NCBI RefSeq assembly: GCF_009829325.1
Contig: NZ_VUOS01000033.1
Span: 1 to 64,000 of the forward strand
Length of the DNA: 64,000 nucleotides
From: Nocardia sp. CY41
GTDB lineage: Bacteria; Actinomycetota; Actinomycetes; Mycobacteriales; Mycobacteriaceae
Reading direction: 5' to 3'
Made by a program: the position numbers and the translations under genes
The notes under the pieces: model-generated
Database searches by the model: none
What the model was told of the DNA's origin: nothing
What the model saw: only the letters and a program-made list of their open reading frames with translations
Shown here: positions 7,630-17,780 of the stretch, one piece after another
Layout of the letters: every line of letters starts with the position of its first letter
How positions within the stretch are numbered: position 1 is the first letter of the stretch

Positions 7630-8790
7630 TCAGTACGACTTCGGCAGGCCCAGCGAGTACTGGGCGACGAAGTTCAGGACCATCTCCCGGCTCACCGGCG
7701 CGATGCGGCCGATGCGCGCGGCGGCGAGCATGGCGGCCAGCCCGACGTCCCTGGTCAGACCGGCACCACCGTGGGTCTGGATGGCCTGGTCGAGTGCCTT
7801 GATGCTGGCTTCGGCCCCGGCGTACTTCGCCATGTTGGCCGCCTCGGCGGCGCCCATCTCGTCGCCCGCGTCGTAGAGGGTGGCGGCCTTCTGCATCATC
7901 AGCTTCGCCAGCTCCAATTCGACCTTCACCTGGGCCAGCGGATGCGAAATCCCTTGGTGCGCGCCGATCGGGGTCTTCCACACCGTGCGCTCCTTGGCGT
8001 ATTCCACGGCGCGTTCGATGGCGTAGCGGCCCACGCCGACGGCCATGGCCGCGCCCATGATCCGCTCCGGGTTCAGGCCCGCGAACAGCTGCATCAGCGC
8101 CGCGTCCTCTTTGCCGACCAGCGCGGCGGACGGCAGCCGGACGTCGTCGAGGAACAGGTTGTACTGGTGGTCGGGCTCGATGATGTCCATCTCCTGCGCC
8201 GTCTTGGTGAAGCCTTCGGCGTCGGTCGGCACGATGAACAGGGCGGGCTTGAGCTTGCCGGTCTTGTGGTCGGAGGTCCTGGCCACGATCAGCACGGCCG
8301 CGGCCTGGTCCACGCCGGAGATGAAGATCTTGCGGCCGTTGAGGATCCAGTCGTCGCCGTCGCGGCGCGCGGTCGTGGTGATCTGGTGGGAATTGGAGCC
8401 CGCGTCCGGCTCGGTGATGCCGAACACCATCTTGCCGGAGCCGTCGGCGAGCTTGGGCAGCCATTCCCGCTTCTGCTCGTCGGTGCCGTACTTGGTGATG
8501 ATGGTGCCGCAGATGGCCGGGGAGACCACCATCAGCAGCAGGCCCGCGCCCTGCGCGGACAGCTCCTCCATCACCAGCGACAGCTCGTACATGCCCGCGC
8601 CGCCACCACCGTACTCCTCGGGCAGGTTCACGCCGAGGAAACCGAGTTTGCCCGCCTCCTGCCACAGTTCGTCCAGCGGCTCGTTCTTACGCGCCTTCGG
8701 CAGCACGTAGTCGCGGTAGTTGTACTTCGCGGCCAGCGCGGCGACGGCGGCCCGCAGCGCCTTCTGCTCGTCGGTTTCGATGAACGACAT
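7630..8790 (-). CDS. Acyl-CoA dehydrogenase (FadE12-like)
   Basis: A 386-residue FAD-dependent acyl-CoA dehydrogenase of normal length. It has the N-terminal helical domain with LGFLGVNLPEEYGGGG, the central beta domain with the flavin-contacting GITEPDAGSNSHQITT, and the C-terminal helical domain ending with the motif IQTHGGAGLTRD. It introduces the 2,3-double bond in an acyl-CoA, passing electrons to ETF. The start ATG at 8790 overlaps the stop of the biotin carboxylase gene (TGATG). Its place corresponds to fadE12 in the Rv0971c-Rv0976c cluster. The chain preference (isovaleryl-, citronellyl- or other branched acyl-CoA) cannot be read from the sequence. Confidence 0.9.
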   Translation of the reverse strand: MSFIETDEQKALRAAVAALAAKYNYRDYVLPKARKNEPLDELWQEAGKLGFLGVNLPEEYGGGGAGMYELSLVMEELSAQGAGLLLMVVSPAICGTIITKYGTDEQKREWLPKLADGSGKMVFGITEPDAGSNSHQITTTARRDGDDWILNGRKIFISGVDQAAAVLIVARTSDHKTGKLKPALFIVPTDAEGFTKTAQEMDIIEPDHQYNLFLDDVRLPSAALVGKEDAALMQLFAGLNPERIMGAAMAVGVGRYAIERAVEYAKERTVWKTPIGAHQGISHPLAQVKVELELAKLMMQKAATLYDAGDEMGAAEAANMAKYAGAEASIKALDQAIQTHGGAGLTRDVGLAAMLAAARIGRIAPVSREMVLNFVAQYSLGLPKSY

Positions 8791-10796
8791 CAGTTCTCCT
8801 GGGTTTCGGTGTTGTCGGCGGCGGGGTCGACGACCGCGAGCACGGCGCCGACGTCGACCTGCTGGCCGACGGTGACGTTGACGGCGCTGAGCACGCCCGC
8901 GGCGGGCGCGGCGATGGTGTGCTCCATCTTCATCGCCTCCAGCCACAGAATCGGCTGGCCCTGTTCGACCCGGCTGCCGACCTCGGCGCCGAGCCGGATC
9001 ACGCTGCCCGGCATGGGCGCCAGCAGGGAGCCGGTGGCCACCTGGTCGGCCGGGTCGCTGAAGCGCGGCAGCCTGCGCAAGGCCACCGGGCCGAGCGGCG
9101 AGTCGACGTAGACCTGGTCGCCGTAGCGGGCGACCTCGAACTGCCTGCGCACCCGACCGCGTTCGCCCGGAACAGACAGCACCACGCGGTCGGGAGTCGC
9201 TTCGACGAGTTCGAGACCGTCGTGCCCGTCCACGGCGACACCGGTGCGGCCGAAGCGGTAACCCACCTCGTGCGTCCCGGTGGCACGGCTCTCGTAGGAC
9301 TTACGCTGCGACTGGGACGGCAGGTTCCGCCACCCGCTGGGCAATCCACCGCCCACCCGCGCGCGGCCGCGATTGGCGGCGGCGTCGGCGAGCGCAGCCG
9401 CCACGATGGACAGCGCCTCGTCGGATTCCGACACCAGCGGCGCGGCGAGCACGTCCAGCCCGTGCGTGGCGAAGAACGCCGTGTCGGTGTCACCGGACAG
9501 GAACGCCGGATGACGCAGCACGCGCACCAGCAGATCCCGGTTGGTGACCAGGCCGTGGATCGCGGCGCGATGCAGCGCCGAAGCGAGCAATCGCGCCGCC
9601 TCGGTGCGCGTCTCGGCGTAGGAGATGACCTTGGCCAGCATCGGATCGTAGTGCACGCCGACGACCGAGCCGTCCACCACGCCTGTGTCCAAGCGCACGC
9701 CCGGCCGGTCGAGCAGGTCGAATTCGGCGCGGATCGAGGGGATCTCGATCCGATGCACGGTCCCGCTCTGCGGCTGCCAATCCTGTGCCGGATCCTCGGC
9801 GTAGAGCCGCACTTCGATCGAATGTCCGCGCATCGGGGGCGGTTCGGCGGGCAGCGCGCCGCCCGCGGCGACGTCCAGTTGCAGCCGGACCAGGTCCAGG
9901 CCGGTGGTGCACTCGGTCACCGGATGCTCGACTTGCAGGCGGGTGTTCATCTCCAGGAAGAAGAACTCGCCCTGCTCGTCGGCGAGGAACTCGACGGTGC
10001 CCGCGCCGGTGTAGCCGATCGCGCCCGCCGCCAGCCGCGCCGCCTCGAACAGGCGCGCCCGCATCCCTTCGGTGCGTTCCACCAGCGGAGACGGGGCCTC
10101 CTCCAGCACCTTCTGGTGGCGGCGCTGGATGGAGCACTCGCGCTCGCCCACCGCCCAGATGACGCCGTGCGTGTCGGCCATCACCTGGACCTCGATGTGC
10201 CTGCCGGTCTCCAGGTAACGCTCGCAGAAGACCGTCGGGTCGCCGAAGGCGGATTCCGCCTCGCGCCGCGCGGCCTCGATCTGCGGCGCCAGATCGGCCA
10301 GCGCGCGGACCACGCGCATGCCGCGCCCGCCGCCACCGGCGGACGCCTTGATCAGCACCGGCAGATGCGCCTCGGTGACCTCGGCCGGGTCCAGTTCGGC
10401 GAGCACCGGCACGCCCGCGGCGTCCATCATCTTCTTCGAGGCGACCTTCGAGCCCATCTGCTCGATCGCCTCGACGGGCGGGCCGATCCAGACCAGCCCG
10501 GCGTCGAGCACCGCCTTGGCGAATTCGGCGTTCTCGGAGAGGAACCCGTATCCGGGATGGATGGCGTCGGCGCCCGCGGCGAGCGCCGCTTCGATGATCA
10601 ACTCACCACGCAGATAGGTTTCCGCCGGCGTGTTGCCGGGCAGACGCACCGCGGCGTCCGCCTCGGTGACGTGCGGCGCGGCGGCGTCCGCGTCGGAGTA
10701 CACCGCGACGCTGCCCAGACCCATCCGGCGGCAGGTGGCGAAGACCCGGCGAGCGATTTCGCCACGGTTGGCGACCAGAACATTCATGATTTCCAT
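8790..10796 (-). CDS. accA2: Biotin-dependent acyl-CoA carboxylase alpha subunit (AccA2-like)
   Basis: A 668-residue fusion of biotin carboxylase and biotin carboxyl carrier protein. It opens with MNVLVANRGEIARRVF, carries the ATP-grasp glycine loop KASAGGGGRGM, and the catalytic EMNTRLQVEHPVTE near residue 290. The biotinyl Lys is K623 in EAMKMEHT, close to the C-terminus. It carboxylates biotin with ATP and bicarbonate; AccD2 next door transfers the carboxyl group. The ATG at 10796 is preferred because GAGG lies 6 nt upstream; the second ATG at 10787 is too close to any ribosome site. Alternatives are the alpha subunit of methylcrotonyl- or geranyl-CoA carboxylase; this pair's substrate is not settled in mycobacteria to my knowledge. 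Confidence 0.92.
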   Translation of the reverse strand: MEIMNVLVANRGEIARRVFATCRRMGLGSVAVYSDADAAAPHVTEADAAVRLPGNTPAETYLRGELIIEAALAAGADAIHPGYGFLSENAEFAKAVLDAGLVWIGPPVEAIEQMGSKVASKKMMDAAGVPVLAELDPAEVTEAHLPVLIKASAGGGGRGMRVVRALADLAPQIEAARREAESAFGDPTVFCERYLETGRHIEVQVMADTHGVIWAVGERECSIQRRHQKVLEEAPSPLVERTEGMRARLFEAARLAAGAIGYTGAGTVEFLADEQGEFFFLEMNTRLQVEHPVTECTTGLDLVRLQLDVAAGGALPAEPPPMRGHSIEVRLYAEDPAQDWQPQSGTVHRIEIPSIRAEFDLLDRPGVRLDTGVVDGSVVGVHYDPMLAKVISYAETRTEAARLLASALHRAAIHGLVTNRDLLVRVLRHPAFLSGDTDTAFFATHGLDVLAAPLVSESDEALSIVAAALADAAANRGRARVGGGLPSGWRNLPSQSQRKSYESRATGTHEVGYRFGRTGVAVDGHDGLELVEATPDRVVLSVPGERGRVRRQFEVARYGDQVYVDSPLGPVALRRLPRFSDPADQVATGSLLAPMPGSVIRLGAEVGSRVEQGQPILWLEAMKMEHTIAAPAAGVLSAVNVTVGQQVDVGAVLAVVDPAADNTETQEN

Positions 10797-10804
10797 CCCC
10801 GGCC

Positions 10805-12399
<1,595 letters not shown>

Positions 12400-12403
<4 letters not shown>

Positions 12404-13551
12404 GACTGATACCCCAATCGCTTCGCCGCCAGTCCGGTCAGGATCTCGGTCGTGCCGCCGCCGATGCCGAGGATGCGCATATCGCGGTACTGGCGTTCGA
12501 TCTCGGATTCGCGCATGTAGCCGAGGCCGCCGAACAGCTGCACGGCCTGGTTGGCCACCCACTCGCCCGCTTCGACGGCGGTGTTCTTGGCGAAGCACAC
12601 TTCGGCGATCAGGTCGGTCTCGCCTTCGGCGCTGCGCTGCACCACGTCGCGGGTGTAGACGCGAGCGACGTCGATGCGCCGCGCCATCTCGGTGACCGTG
12701 TTCTGCACCGCCTGCCTGCTGATCAGCGGGCGACCGAAGGTCTCGCGGTTGCGCACCCATTCCAGGGTCAGGTCCAGGCAGCGCTGCGCGCTGGAGTACG
12801 CCTGCACCGCGAGGCCGACGCGCTCGCTGACGAACGCGCCCGCGATCTGGAAGAAGCCGGAGTTCTCCGGGCCCACCAGGTTCTCCACCGGCACCCGGAC
12901 GTCGACGTAGGACAACTCGGCGGTGTCGGAGGCCAGCCAGCCCATTTTGTCCAGCTTGCGGCTGACCGTGAAGCCGGGCGTGTCCTTGTCGACGATGAGC
13001 AGCGAGATGCCGCCGGAACCGGGGCCGCCGGTGCGCACGGCGGTGACCACGAAATCGGCGCGCACGCCGGAAGTGATGTAGGTCTTGGCGCCGTTGACGA
13101 TGTAGTGGTCGCCGTCGCGGCGCGCCGTCGTGGTGAGGTGTCCGACGTCGGAGCCGCCGCCGGGCTCGGTGATCGCGAGCGAGCCGATCTTCTCCCCCGC
13201 CAGTGTCGGCTTCACCCAGCGCTCGATCTGCTCGGCGTTACCCGAGGCGATGATGTGCGGCACCGAGATGCCGCAGGTGAAAAGGGAGGCGAACAGCCCG
13301 CCGGACGCACCGGCCTGGTGCATCTCCTCGCAGACGATCATCGCGTCCACGCCGTCGCCGCCGGAGCCGCCCGCGGATTCCGGGAACTGCACGCCCAACA
13401 GGCCGAGCGCGCCCGCCTTCTTGTGCAGTTCGCGCGGGATCTCCCCGGCGCGCTCCCAGCCGTCCAGGTAGGGCAGGATCTCGCGTTCCACGAATCCGCG
13501 TACCGTGGAACGCAATTCGCGTCGTTCCGGCGTCTCCCAGAGTTTCGTCAT
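12400..13551 (-). CDS. Acyl-CoA dehydrogenase (FadE13-like)
   Basis: A 383-residue acyl-CoA dehydrogenase. Hallmarks are ITEPGGGSDVGHLTT in the flavin domain, ERVGLAVQAYSSAQRCLD in the third domain, NRETFGRPL, and the C-terminal FGGLGYMRESEIERQYRD and GIGGGTTEI. The sequence resembles dehydrogenases of branched or terpenoid acyl-CoAs such as AtuD/AtuF or isovaleryl-CoA types. The ATG at 13551 has AAAGGA 6 nt upstream. That ribosome site lies in the first copy of a 74-bp tandem duplication, and the start codon overlaps the stop of a 25-codon leader reading frame (ATGA). The accD2 start in turn overlaps this gene's stop. Confidence 0.9.
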
Positions 13552-13625
13552 GCGGTGTCCTTTCTCGCATGACCGGGGGCCCTGCGTGGTGACGCGAGCT
13601 GCCGCCTCCGGACCTGACCGGTCAT
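13548..13625 (-). CDS. 25-codon leader ORF created by the 74-bp duplication
   Basis: An ATG at 13625 in the upstream repeat copy keeps the same AAAGGA ribosome site and spacing that the dehydrogenase uses. It opens a 25-residue Arg/Ala-rich frame whose TGA overlaps the dehydrogenase ATG by the ATGA arrangement. Translation of it should couple to the dehydrogenase. The peptide has no recognisable motif and is probably an accident of the duplication rather than a conserved attenuator, but initiation there seems likely. Confidence 0.45.
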   Translation of the reverse strand: MTGQVRRRQLASPRRAPGHARKDTA

Positions 13626-13696
13626 GCGGTGTCCTTTCTCGCATGACCGGGGGCCCTGCGTGGTGACGCGAGCTGCCGCCTCCGGGCCTGACCCGG
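13549..13696. repeat. 74-bp tandem duplication (two copies)
   Basis: Positions 13549-13622 and 13623-13696 are near-identical direct copies differing at only a few bases. A third partial match begins at the AtuA-like stop codon (TCATGCG). Each copy contains, on the minus strand, the AAAGGA ribosome site and an ATG. The duplication lies between the AtuA-like gene and the FadE13-like gene. Confidence 0.9.
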
Positions 13697-15412
13697 TCAT
13701 GCGAAGAGCTCCACTGGAATGTCGAGGTGACGAGACCGCAGCCATTCGCCGAGTCCCTTGGCCTGCGGATCGAAGCGGGCCTGATACGCCACGCCCTGAC
13801 CGAGCAAGCCTTCGATGATGAAGTTCAGCGCCCGCAGATTGGGCAGGACGTGCCGGGTGACGGTCAGCGAAGCCGCTTCCGGCAGTAGTTCTTTGACGCG
13901 GGCCACGGTGAGTGTGTGCGCCAGCCACCGCCATTGCTCGTCGGTGCGCACCCACACGCCGATGTTCGCGTCACCGCCTTTGTCACCGCTGCGAGCCAGC
14001 GCGATCGTCCCCAACGGGACGCGGCGCGTTTCCCCGGCGGGCAGCGGCTCCGGGGCGGGCGGCTCCGCGACGTCGGCGAGTTCGGTCGTCTCCGTGGCCG
14101 GCGCGACGTCGACGCGGGTGCCATCGGGCAGCACCGCCGTGTGCGGAACCTCCGCGGCGTCGACGAAACCGGGCGTGAACACGCCGTAGGGAGATCCGTT
14201 GCCGGGCAGCGTCGTGAAACTGCATCCCGGATAGCTGGCCAACGCCAGCTCCACGGCGACGTTGGAGAACGCGCGCCCGACCTTGTTCGGGTCCTGGTCG
14301 CGGACCACGCAGCGCAGCAGCGCGCTGGCCTGCTCCTCGGTCGCCGCGTCCGGCCGGTCCAGGCGGGCCAGCGTCCAGCTCAGCTCGGCGGGACGGGTCG
14401 GCAGCCAGGACTCCAGCTGGCGTTGCGCGAGTGCGGCTTTGGCCTCGATGTCCAGGCCGGTGAGCACGAACTCCATCTCGTTGCGGAAGCCGCCGAGGGT
14501 GTTCAGCGAGACCTTGAGCCGGGGCGGCGGGGCCTCACCGGTGACGCCGCTGATCCGCACCCGATCGGGACCGTCCTGGTCGAGCCGGATGGTGTCCAGG
14601 CGGGTCGTCACGTCGGGGCCTGCGTAGCGGGGACCCTGGATCTCGTACATCAGCTGGGCCTCGACCGTGTCGACGGTGACCGCGCCGCCGGTGCCCGCGT
14701 GCTTGGTGATCACGCTGCTGCCGTCGGCGCGGATCTCCGCGATCGGGAAGCCCGGCCTGCCCAGATCGGCGAGCTCGGTGAAGAAGGCGTAGTTGCCGCC
14801 GGTGGCCTGGGTGCCGCACTCGATCACGTGCCCGGCCACCACCGCACCGGCCAGCCGGTCGTAATCCTTGCGGTCCCAGCCGAAGTGCGCGGCGGCCGGA
14901 CCGACGATCACCGACGCGTCGGTGACCCGGCCGGTGACCACGATGTCCGCGCCCGCGTTCAAGCATTCGACGATGCCCCACGCGCCGAGGTAGGCGTTGG
15001 CGGTCAGCGGCGCGCCGAAACCGAGTTCACCGGCGCGCGCGAGCAGGTCGTCGCCCTCCACGTGCGCGATCTTCGCATCCAGTCCGAGATCGGCGGCCAC
15101 CTTGCGCAGCTTGCCCGCCAAGCCGGCCGGATTCAGGCCGCCCGCGTTGGCCACGATGCGCACGTTGCTTTCCAGCGCCAGCCCGAGGCAGTCCTCGATC
15201 TGTTTGACGAAGGTCTTGGCGTAGCCGAGGTCCGGGTCCTTCATGCGGTCCCGGCCGAGAATCAACATGGTGAGTTCGGCGAGATAGTCCCCGGTGAGGA
15301 CGTCGAGCTGCCCCCCTTCCAGCATCTCGCGCATGGCACCGAGCCGATCACCGTAGAAGCCGGAACAGTTGCCGATCCGGAGCACATCCGGGTCGGCGGC
15401 CAGCATACTCAT
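13697..15412 (-). CDS. AtuA-like acyclic terpene utilisation family protein (DUF1446)
   Basis: A 571-residue protein. Residues about 10-450 form the DUF1446/AtuA domain, with RIGNCSGFYGDRLGAMREML, VANAGGLNPAGLA and DIVVTGRVTDAS near the front; about 470-565 match the small C-terminal AtuA-like domain (ARSGDKGGDANIGVWV). AtuA is the first gene of citronellol/geraniol degradation clusters in Pseudomonas; its reaction is not established. The gene heads the leftward operon and corresponds to Rv0976c. The ATG at 15412 has AGGAGG about 11 nt upstream, slightly far. The inverted repeat at 15516-15531 lies about 100 bp before the start and probably controls the operon. Biochemical role unknown. Confidence 0.85.
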   Translation of the reverse strand: MSMLAADPDVLRIGNCSGFYGDRLGAMREMLEGGQLDVLTGDYLAELTMLILGRDRMKDPDLGYAKTFVKQIEDCLGLALESNVRIVANAGGLNPAGLAGKLRKVAADLGLDAKIAHVEGDDLLARAGELGFGAPLTANAYLGAWGIVECLNAGADIVVTGRVTDASVIVGPAAAHFGWDRKDYDRLAGAVVAGHVIECGTQATGGNYAFFTELADLGRPGFPIAEIRADGSSVITKHAGTGGAVTVDTVEAQLMYEIQGPRYAGPDVTTRLDTIRLDQDGPDRVRISGVTGEAPPPRLKVSLNTLGGFRNEMEFVLTGLDIEAKAALAQRQLESWLPTRPAELSWTLARLDRPDAATEEQASALLRCVVRDQDPNKVGRAFSNVAVELALASYPGCSFTTLPGNGSPYGVFTPGFVDAAEVPHTAVLPDGTRVDVAPATETTELADVAEPPAPEPLPAGETRRVPLGTIALARSGDKGGDANIGVWVRTDEQWRWLAHTLTVARVKELLPEAASLTVTRHVLPNLRALNFIIEGLLGQGVAYQARFDPQAKGLGEWLRSRHLDIPVELFA

Positions 15413-15515
15413 CAGCGGGAATGCCTCCTGTGCGGCGAACCGTCAGGATGAGCCGCATGCCGCACCCGTGAAGTCCGCTTTCCACGACCAGCATCACACC
15501 CGGGCCAGAAAAAAG

Positions 15516-15531
15516 CAAGCATGCGTGCTTG
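15516..15531. promoter_or_regulatory. Inverted-repeat operator upstream of the AtuA-like operon
   Basis: CAAGCA-TGCG-TGCTTG is a perfect 6-bp inverted repeat, flanked on both sides by A/T runs, in otherwise GC-rich DNA. The form resembles operators of TetR regulators of fatty-acid or sterol catabolism. It lies between the operon start at 15412 and the divergent small membrane protein at 15591, so it could control both. The TetR encoded at 6223-6837 is the natural candidate to bind it. Confidence 0.65.
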
Positions 15532-15590
15532 TTACTTGGCGACGGGGAGTTCGCGACCCACGCGCCCGCCGCCGAGCGGGCTGGAGCAAG

Positions 15591-15758
15591 ATGGGCACGG
15601 TGTCCAGCGACGTCAGCGTGATCGTTCTGTTCGCCTTGGCAGGCTTCCTGCTCGGCGGCGCCTACACCACCTGGAAGACGGCCCGGCCGCTGTCGATCGC
15701 GTTGGCCGTCTGCGCCGTTCTGGCGGCGGGCGGCGCGCTGGCCTGGTGGCTCGGCTAG
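15591..15758 (+). CDS. Small two-helix membrane protein
   Basis: A 55-residue protein that is almost entirely two predicted membrane helices (VSVIVLFALAGFLLGGAYT and LSIALAVCAVLAAGGALAWW) with a short basic loop between. GGAG sits 4 nt before the ATG at 15591; a GTG at 15600 is an alternative start. Function is unknown. It is divergent from the AtuA-like operon across the operator at 15516-15531, and its TAG stop is shared with the convergent cyclase gene in the tetranucleotide CTAG (15755-15758). Confidence 0.6.
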   Translation: MGTVSSDVSVIVLFALAGFLLGGAYTTWKTARPLSIALAVCAVLAAGGALAWWLG

Positions 15759-16729
15759 CTCTTCGACAAACGGAAGATCCGCAGGTCATCGGGGACGCCG
15801 TTGAGCGGAGCGGCGAAGAGGCCGCGGCGATACGGCTTGACCACCAAACCGAGTTCCGCCAGTGTCTCCGGCCGCAAACCCTGCAGCGTCACCTCCGACA
15901 GCATGGTGTGGCCGTTGCCGCCCGCCTCCATGACCCGCGCCGCGATCGTGACGTCCACGCCGAGCCAATCGCCCCCGATCTCGCGGGGGGAACCGGTGTG
16001 CAAACCGATGCGCATGTGCGGGGTGTAACCGCGCACCTGCACGTCGGCCAGGTTGCGCTTGGCGGTCACGGCCGCGCGCACCGCCCGGTCCGCCGAGGGG
16101 AACACCGCCATCACACCGTCACCCATGCGCTTGACCACCTGCCCTCCGCGTTCGGCGATCGGCGGCTCGATGGCCTTGGCCACCTTGCGCAGCAGTTCGA
16201 GGGTGGCCTCGTCACCGGCCGAGAGAGACCAGCGCGAGAAGGCCACCAGGTCGGTGAACATGACAGTTACTTCTTGGCTACCTTTGCCGCGGCCCATTCG
16301 CTCCAAGGCGGCCTGCCAGACCTGCAAGGCGCCGAAACCGATCTCGCGCGCGGCGCTGGGGGCGCCGCCGACCAGCTTGTCCGCCGCCCGCGCGACCGCT
16401 CGCGCGCCACCGGGCCCGGACACCGACAGCGGGTCGCCGAAGGCAGGGTCACCGGGTAGCTGTTCGCGGGCCTTGCGCAGCACACCGATGAGATCCGCAC
16501 GCTGGTTCGCGGCGTTCATCAGCGCGGACAGCTGGCTGCGGCGCGATCCGCCGGAACGGCGGGAAGAATCGAACCCGTCGGACGGCTCCAACGGAATGAC
16601 CACCTCGGGCGGTTCGCCACCGGCGGCCTCGCGCCCCGACTCCGGCTCCGTACCGCCGGAAGGTCTTTCGTTCACGCCCCGAGGGTATCTCAGCCGATCT
16701 GCCGTCGGCAGATTACCGATCATCGCCAT
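15755..16729 (-). CDS. Class III adenylate/guanylate cyclase
   Basis: A 324-residue soluble protein. Residues about 150-320 form a class III cyclase catalytic domain. Metal-binding Asp residues appear in VMFTDLVAFS and VVKRMGDGVMAVF; the preceding Lys of VVKRMGD fits the purine-recognising Lys. The transition-state Arg is in the AARV segment, but the usual Asn of the NxxAR motif seems to be Thr (DVTIAARV). The N-terminal half has a disordered acidic start followed by a helical region that may be regulatory. The ATG at 16729 has an excellent GGAGGTGAGAG ribosome site; a GTG at 16675 would skip the first 18 residues. It would make cAMP or cGMP if active. The nearest M. tuberculosis paralogue was not identified. 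Confidence 0.85.
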   Translation of the reverse strand: MAMIGNLPTADRLRYPRGVNERPSGGTEPESGREAAGGEPPEVVIPLEPSDGFDSSRRSGGSRRSQLSALMNAANQRADLIGVLRKAREQLPGDPAFGDPLSVSGPGGARAVARAADKLVGGAPSAAREIGFGALQVWQAALERMGRGKGSQEVTVMFTDLVAFSRWSLSAGDEATLELLRKVAKAIEPPIAERGGQVVKRMGDGVMAVFPSADRAVRAAVTAKRNLADVQVRGYTPHMRIGLHTGSPREIGGDWLGVDVTIAARVMEAGGNGHTMLSEVTLQGLRPETLAELGLVVKPYRRGLFAAPLNGVPDDLRIFRLSKS

Positions 16730-16870
16730 CTCTCACCTCCGCGACGAACACGGCGAGCACGTCGGCGGGCTCCGCGTTGGATAACGAGCTGGTTGCTGAA
16801 CCGAGGCTACTCGGCACAGCACAGGTCTCGGAACCGGCAAGCGGCATAGTTTCCTCGATGTTCACACGCA

Positions 16871-16908
16871 CGATCGGCCCGGCGCGAGGACTCACACCGG
16901 GCCGATCG
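16871..16908. terminator. Hairpin downstream of the ABC transporter operon
   Basis: A perfect 12-bp stem, CGATCGGCCCGG with its complement, around a 14-nt loop. It lies between the leftward ABC permease end (17019) and the leftward cyclase start (16729). It may act as a second terminator or as a protein site. Confidence 0.5.
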
Positions 16909-16979
16909 CGGCACCGACCGCCGGGCAGTGGCGACGGTGGGCGAAGCGCCGGACCTCCCGACAAGGTCGGCGCCCCACA

Positions 16980-17009
16980 ACCCGAGTGGCGAGGGAAGGC
17001 GACTCGGGT
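16980..17009 (-). terminator. Hairpin just after the ABC permease stop
   Basis: ACCCGAGT (16980-16987) pairs with ACTCGGGT (17002-17009) across a 14-nt loop, about 10 bp past the permease stop on the minus strand. This is the expected place for an intrinsic terminator of the two-gene operon. Confidence 0.55.
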
Positions 17010-17018
17010 GGCTTCGCG

Positions 17019-17780
17019 CTAAGCGTCGCGCTGGTTCACCACGACCAAGGCCGCGCCGAAGACGATCGCGACGAAGACGGTGAAGTACAGCAGGCTGCCC
17101 CACGGCCCCCAGTGCCAGTTGGCCGTGGACACGGAGGCGCTGAAGAAATGGTTCGCGTTCGCGAACGGCAGGAACGGCGTGACATTGCGGCCGAAGCTGC
17201 CGAACGCGCCGAGCAGCCCCTCGATGAGCAGCGGCCACAGCACGATCAGGGAGATGGCCGCGGCGGACTGCCGCACCAGCACGCCGACGCCGATCGCCAG
17301 CAGCACGCACAGGAACGCGTAGATCGGGATGCCGTAGACCTCGCGCCAGTCCTCCGCGCTGGACAGCGTGAGGGCCGCGCCCGCGTCCGGGCCGCTGATG
17401 GCCTTGGCCACCGCGTAGGCCAGGAACACCAGAACGAGGGTCAGCACCGCGCCGTACACGCCGACCAGCCCGGCCTTGGTCGCGATCACCTTGGCCCGAT
17501 GCGGCGTCGCCTGGTACGTGGTCCGGATGATGCCGAAGCGATATTCGCTGGTCACGGTCAAGGTGGCCATGATCATCAAGACCATCACGCCGAAACCGCT
17601 GATGCCGGCCACCGCGGTGGAGACGGTCAGGTCGATCGCGCCGTCCTTGCCGTAGGACGCGCGCGCCACCGAGGCGAGCAGCGCGGCCATGCCGAGCGCC
17701 AGGGCGATGACGATCGCCGAGCACCACCAGGGCGACCTGGTGGAGGTGAGCTTGATTCGTTCCGCTGCCAGCACGCCCAT
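17019..17780 (-). CDS. ABC-2 type transporter permease
   Basis: A 253-residue integral membrane protein with about six predicted helices. It begins with a short cytosolic stretch (MGVLAAERIKLTSTRSPWW) typical of ABC-2 exporters of the NatB/BcrB kind. After the second helix comes TVTSEYRFGIIRTTYQATPHR, the characteristic coupling-helix region of this subfamily. It forms the channel for the ATPase encoded just upstream, whose stop codon overlaps this start by one base. Such pairs often export drugs, lipids or peptides; the substrate cannot be told. Confidence 0.85.
   Translation of the reverse strand: MGVLAAERIKLTSTRSPWWCSAIVIALALGMAALLASVARASYGKDGAIDLTVSTAVAGISGFGVMVLMIMATLTVTSEYRFGIIRTTYQATPHRAKVIATKAGLVGVYGAVLTLVLVFLAYAVAKAISGPDAGAALTLSSAEDWREVYGIPIYAFLCVLLAIGVGVLVRQSAAAISLIVLWPLLIEGLLGAFGSFGRNVTPFLPFANANHFFSASVSTANWHWGPWGSLLYFTVFVAIVFGAALVVVNQRDA

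Noticed and set aside
16713..16847. Short leftward frame ending inside the start of the cyclase gene
   Set aside because: It could be a leader peptide, but codon bias is weak and no ribosome site was seen; the overlap with the cyclase start is 17 bp and looks accidental.
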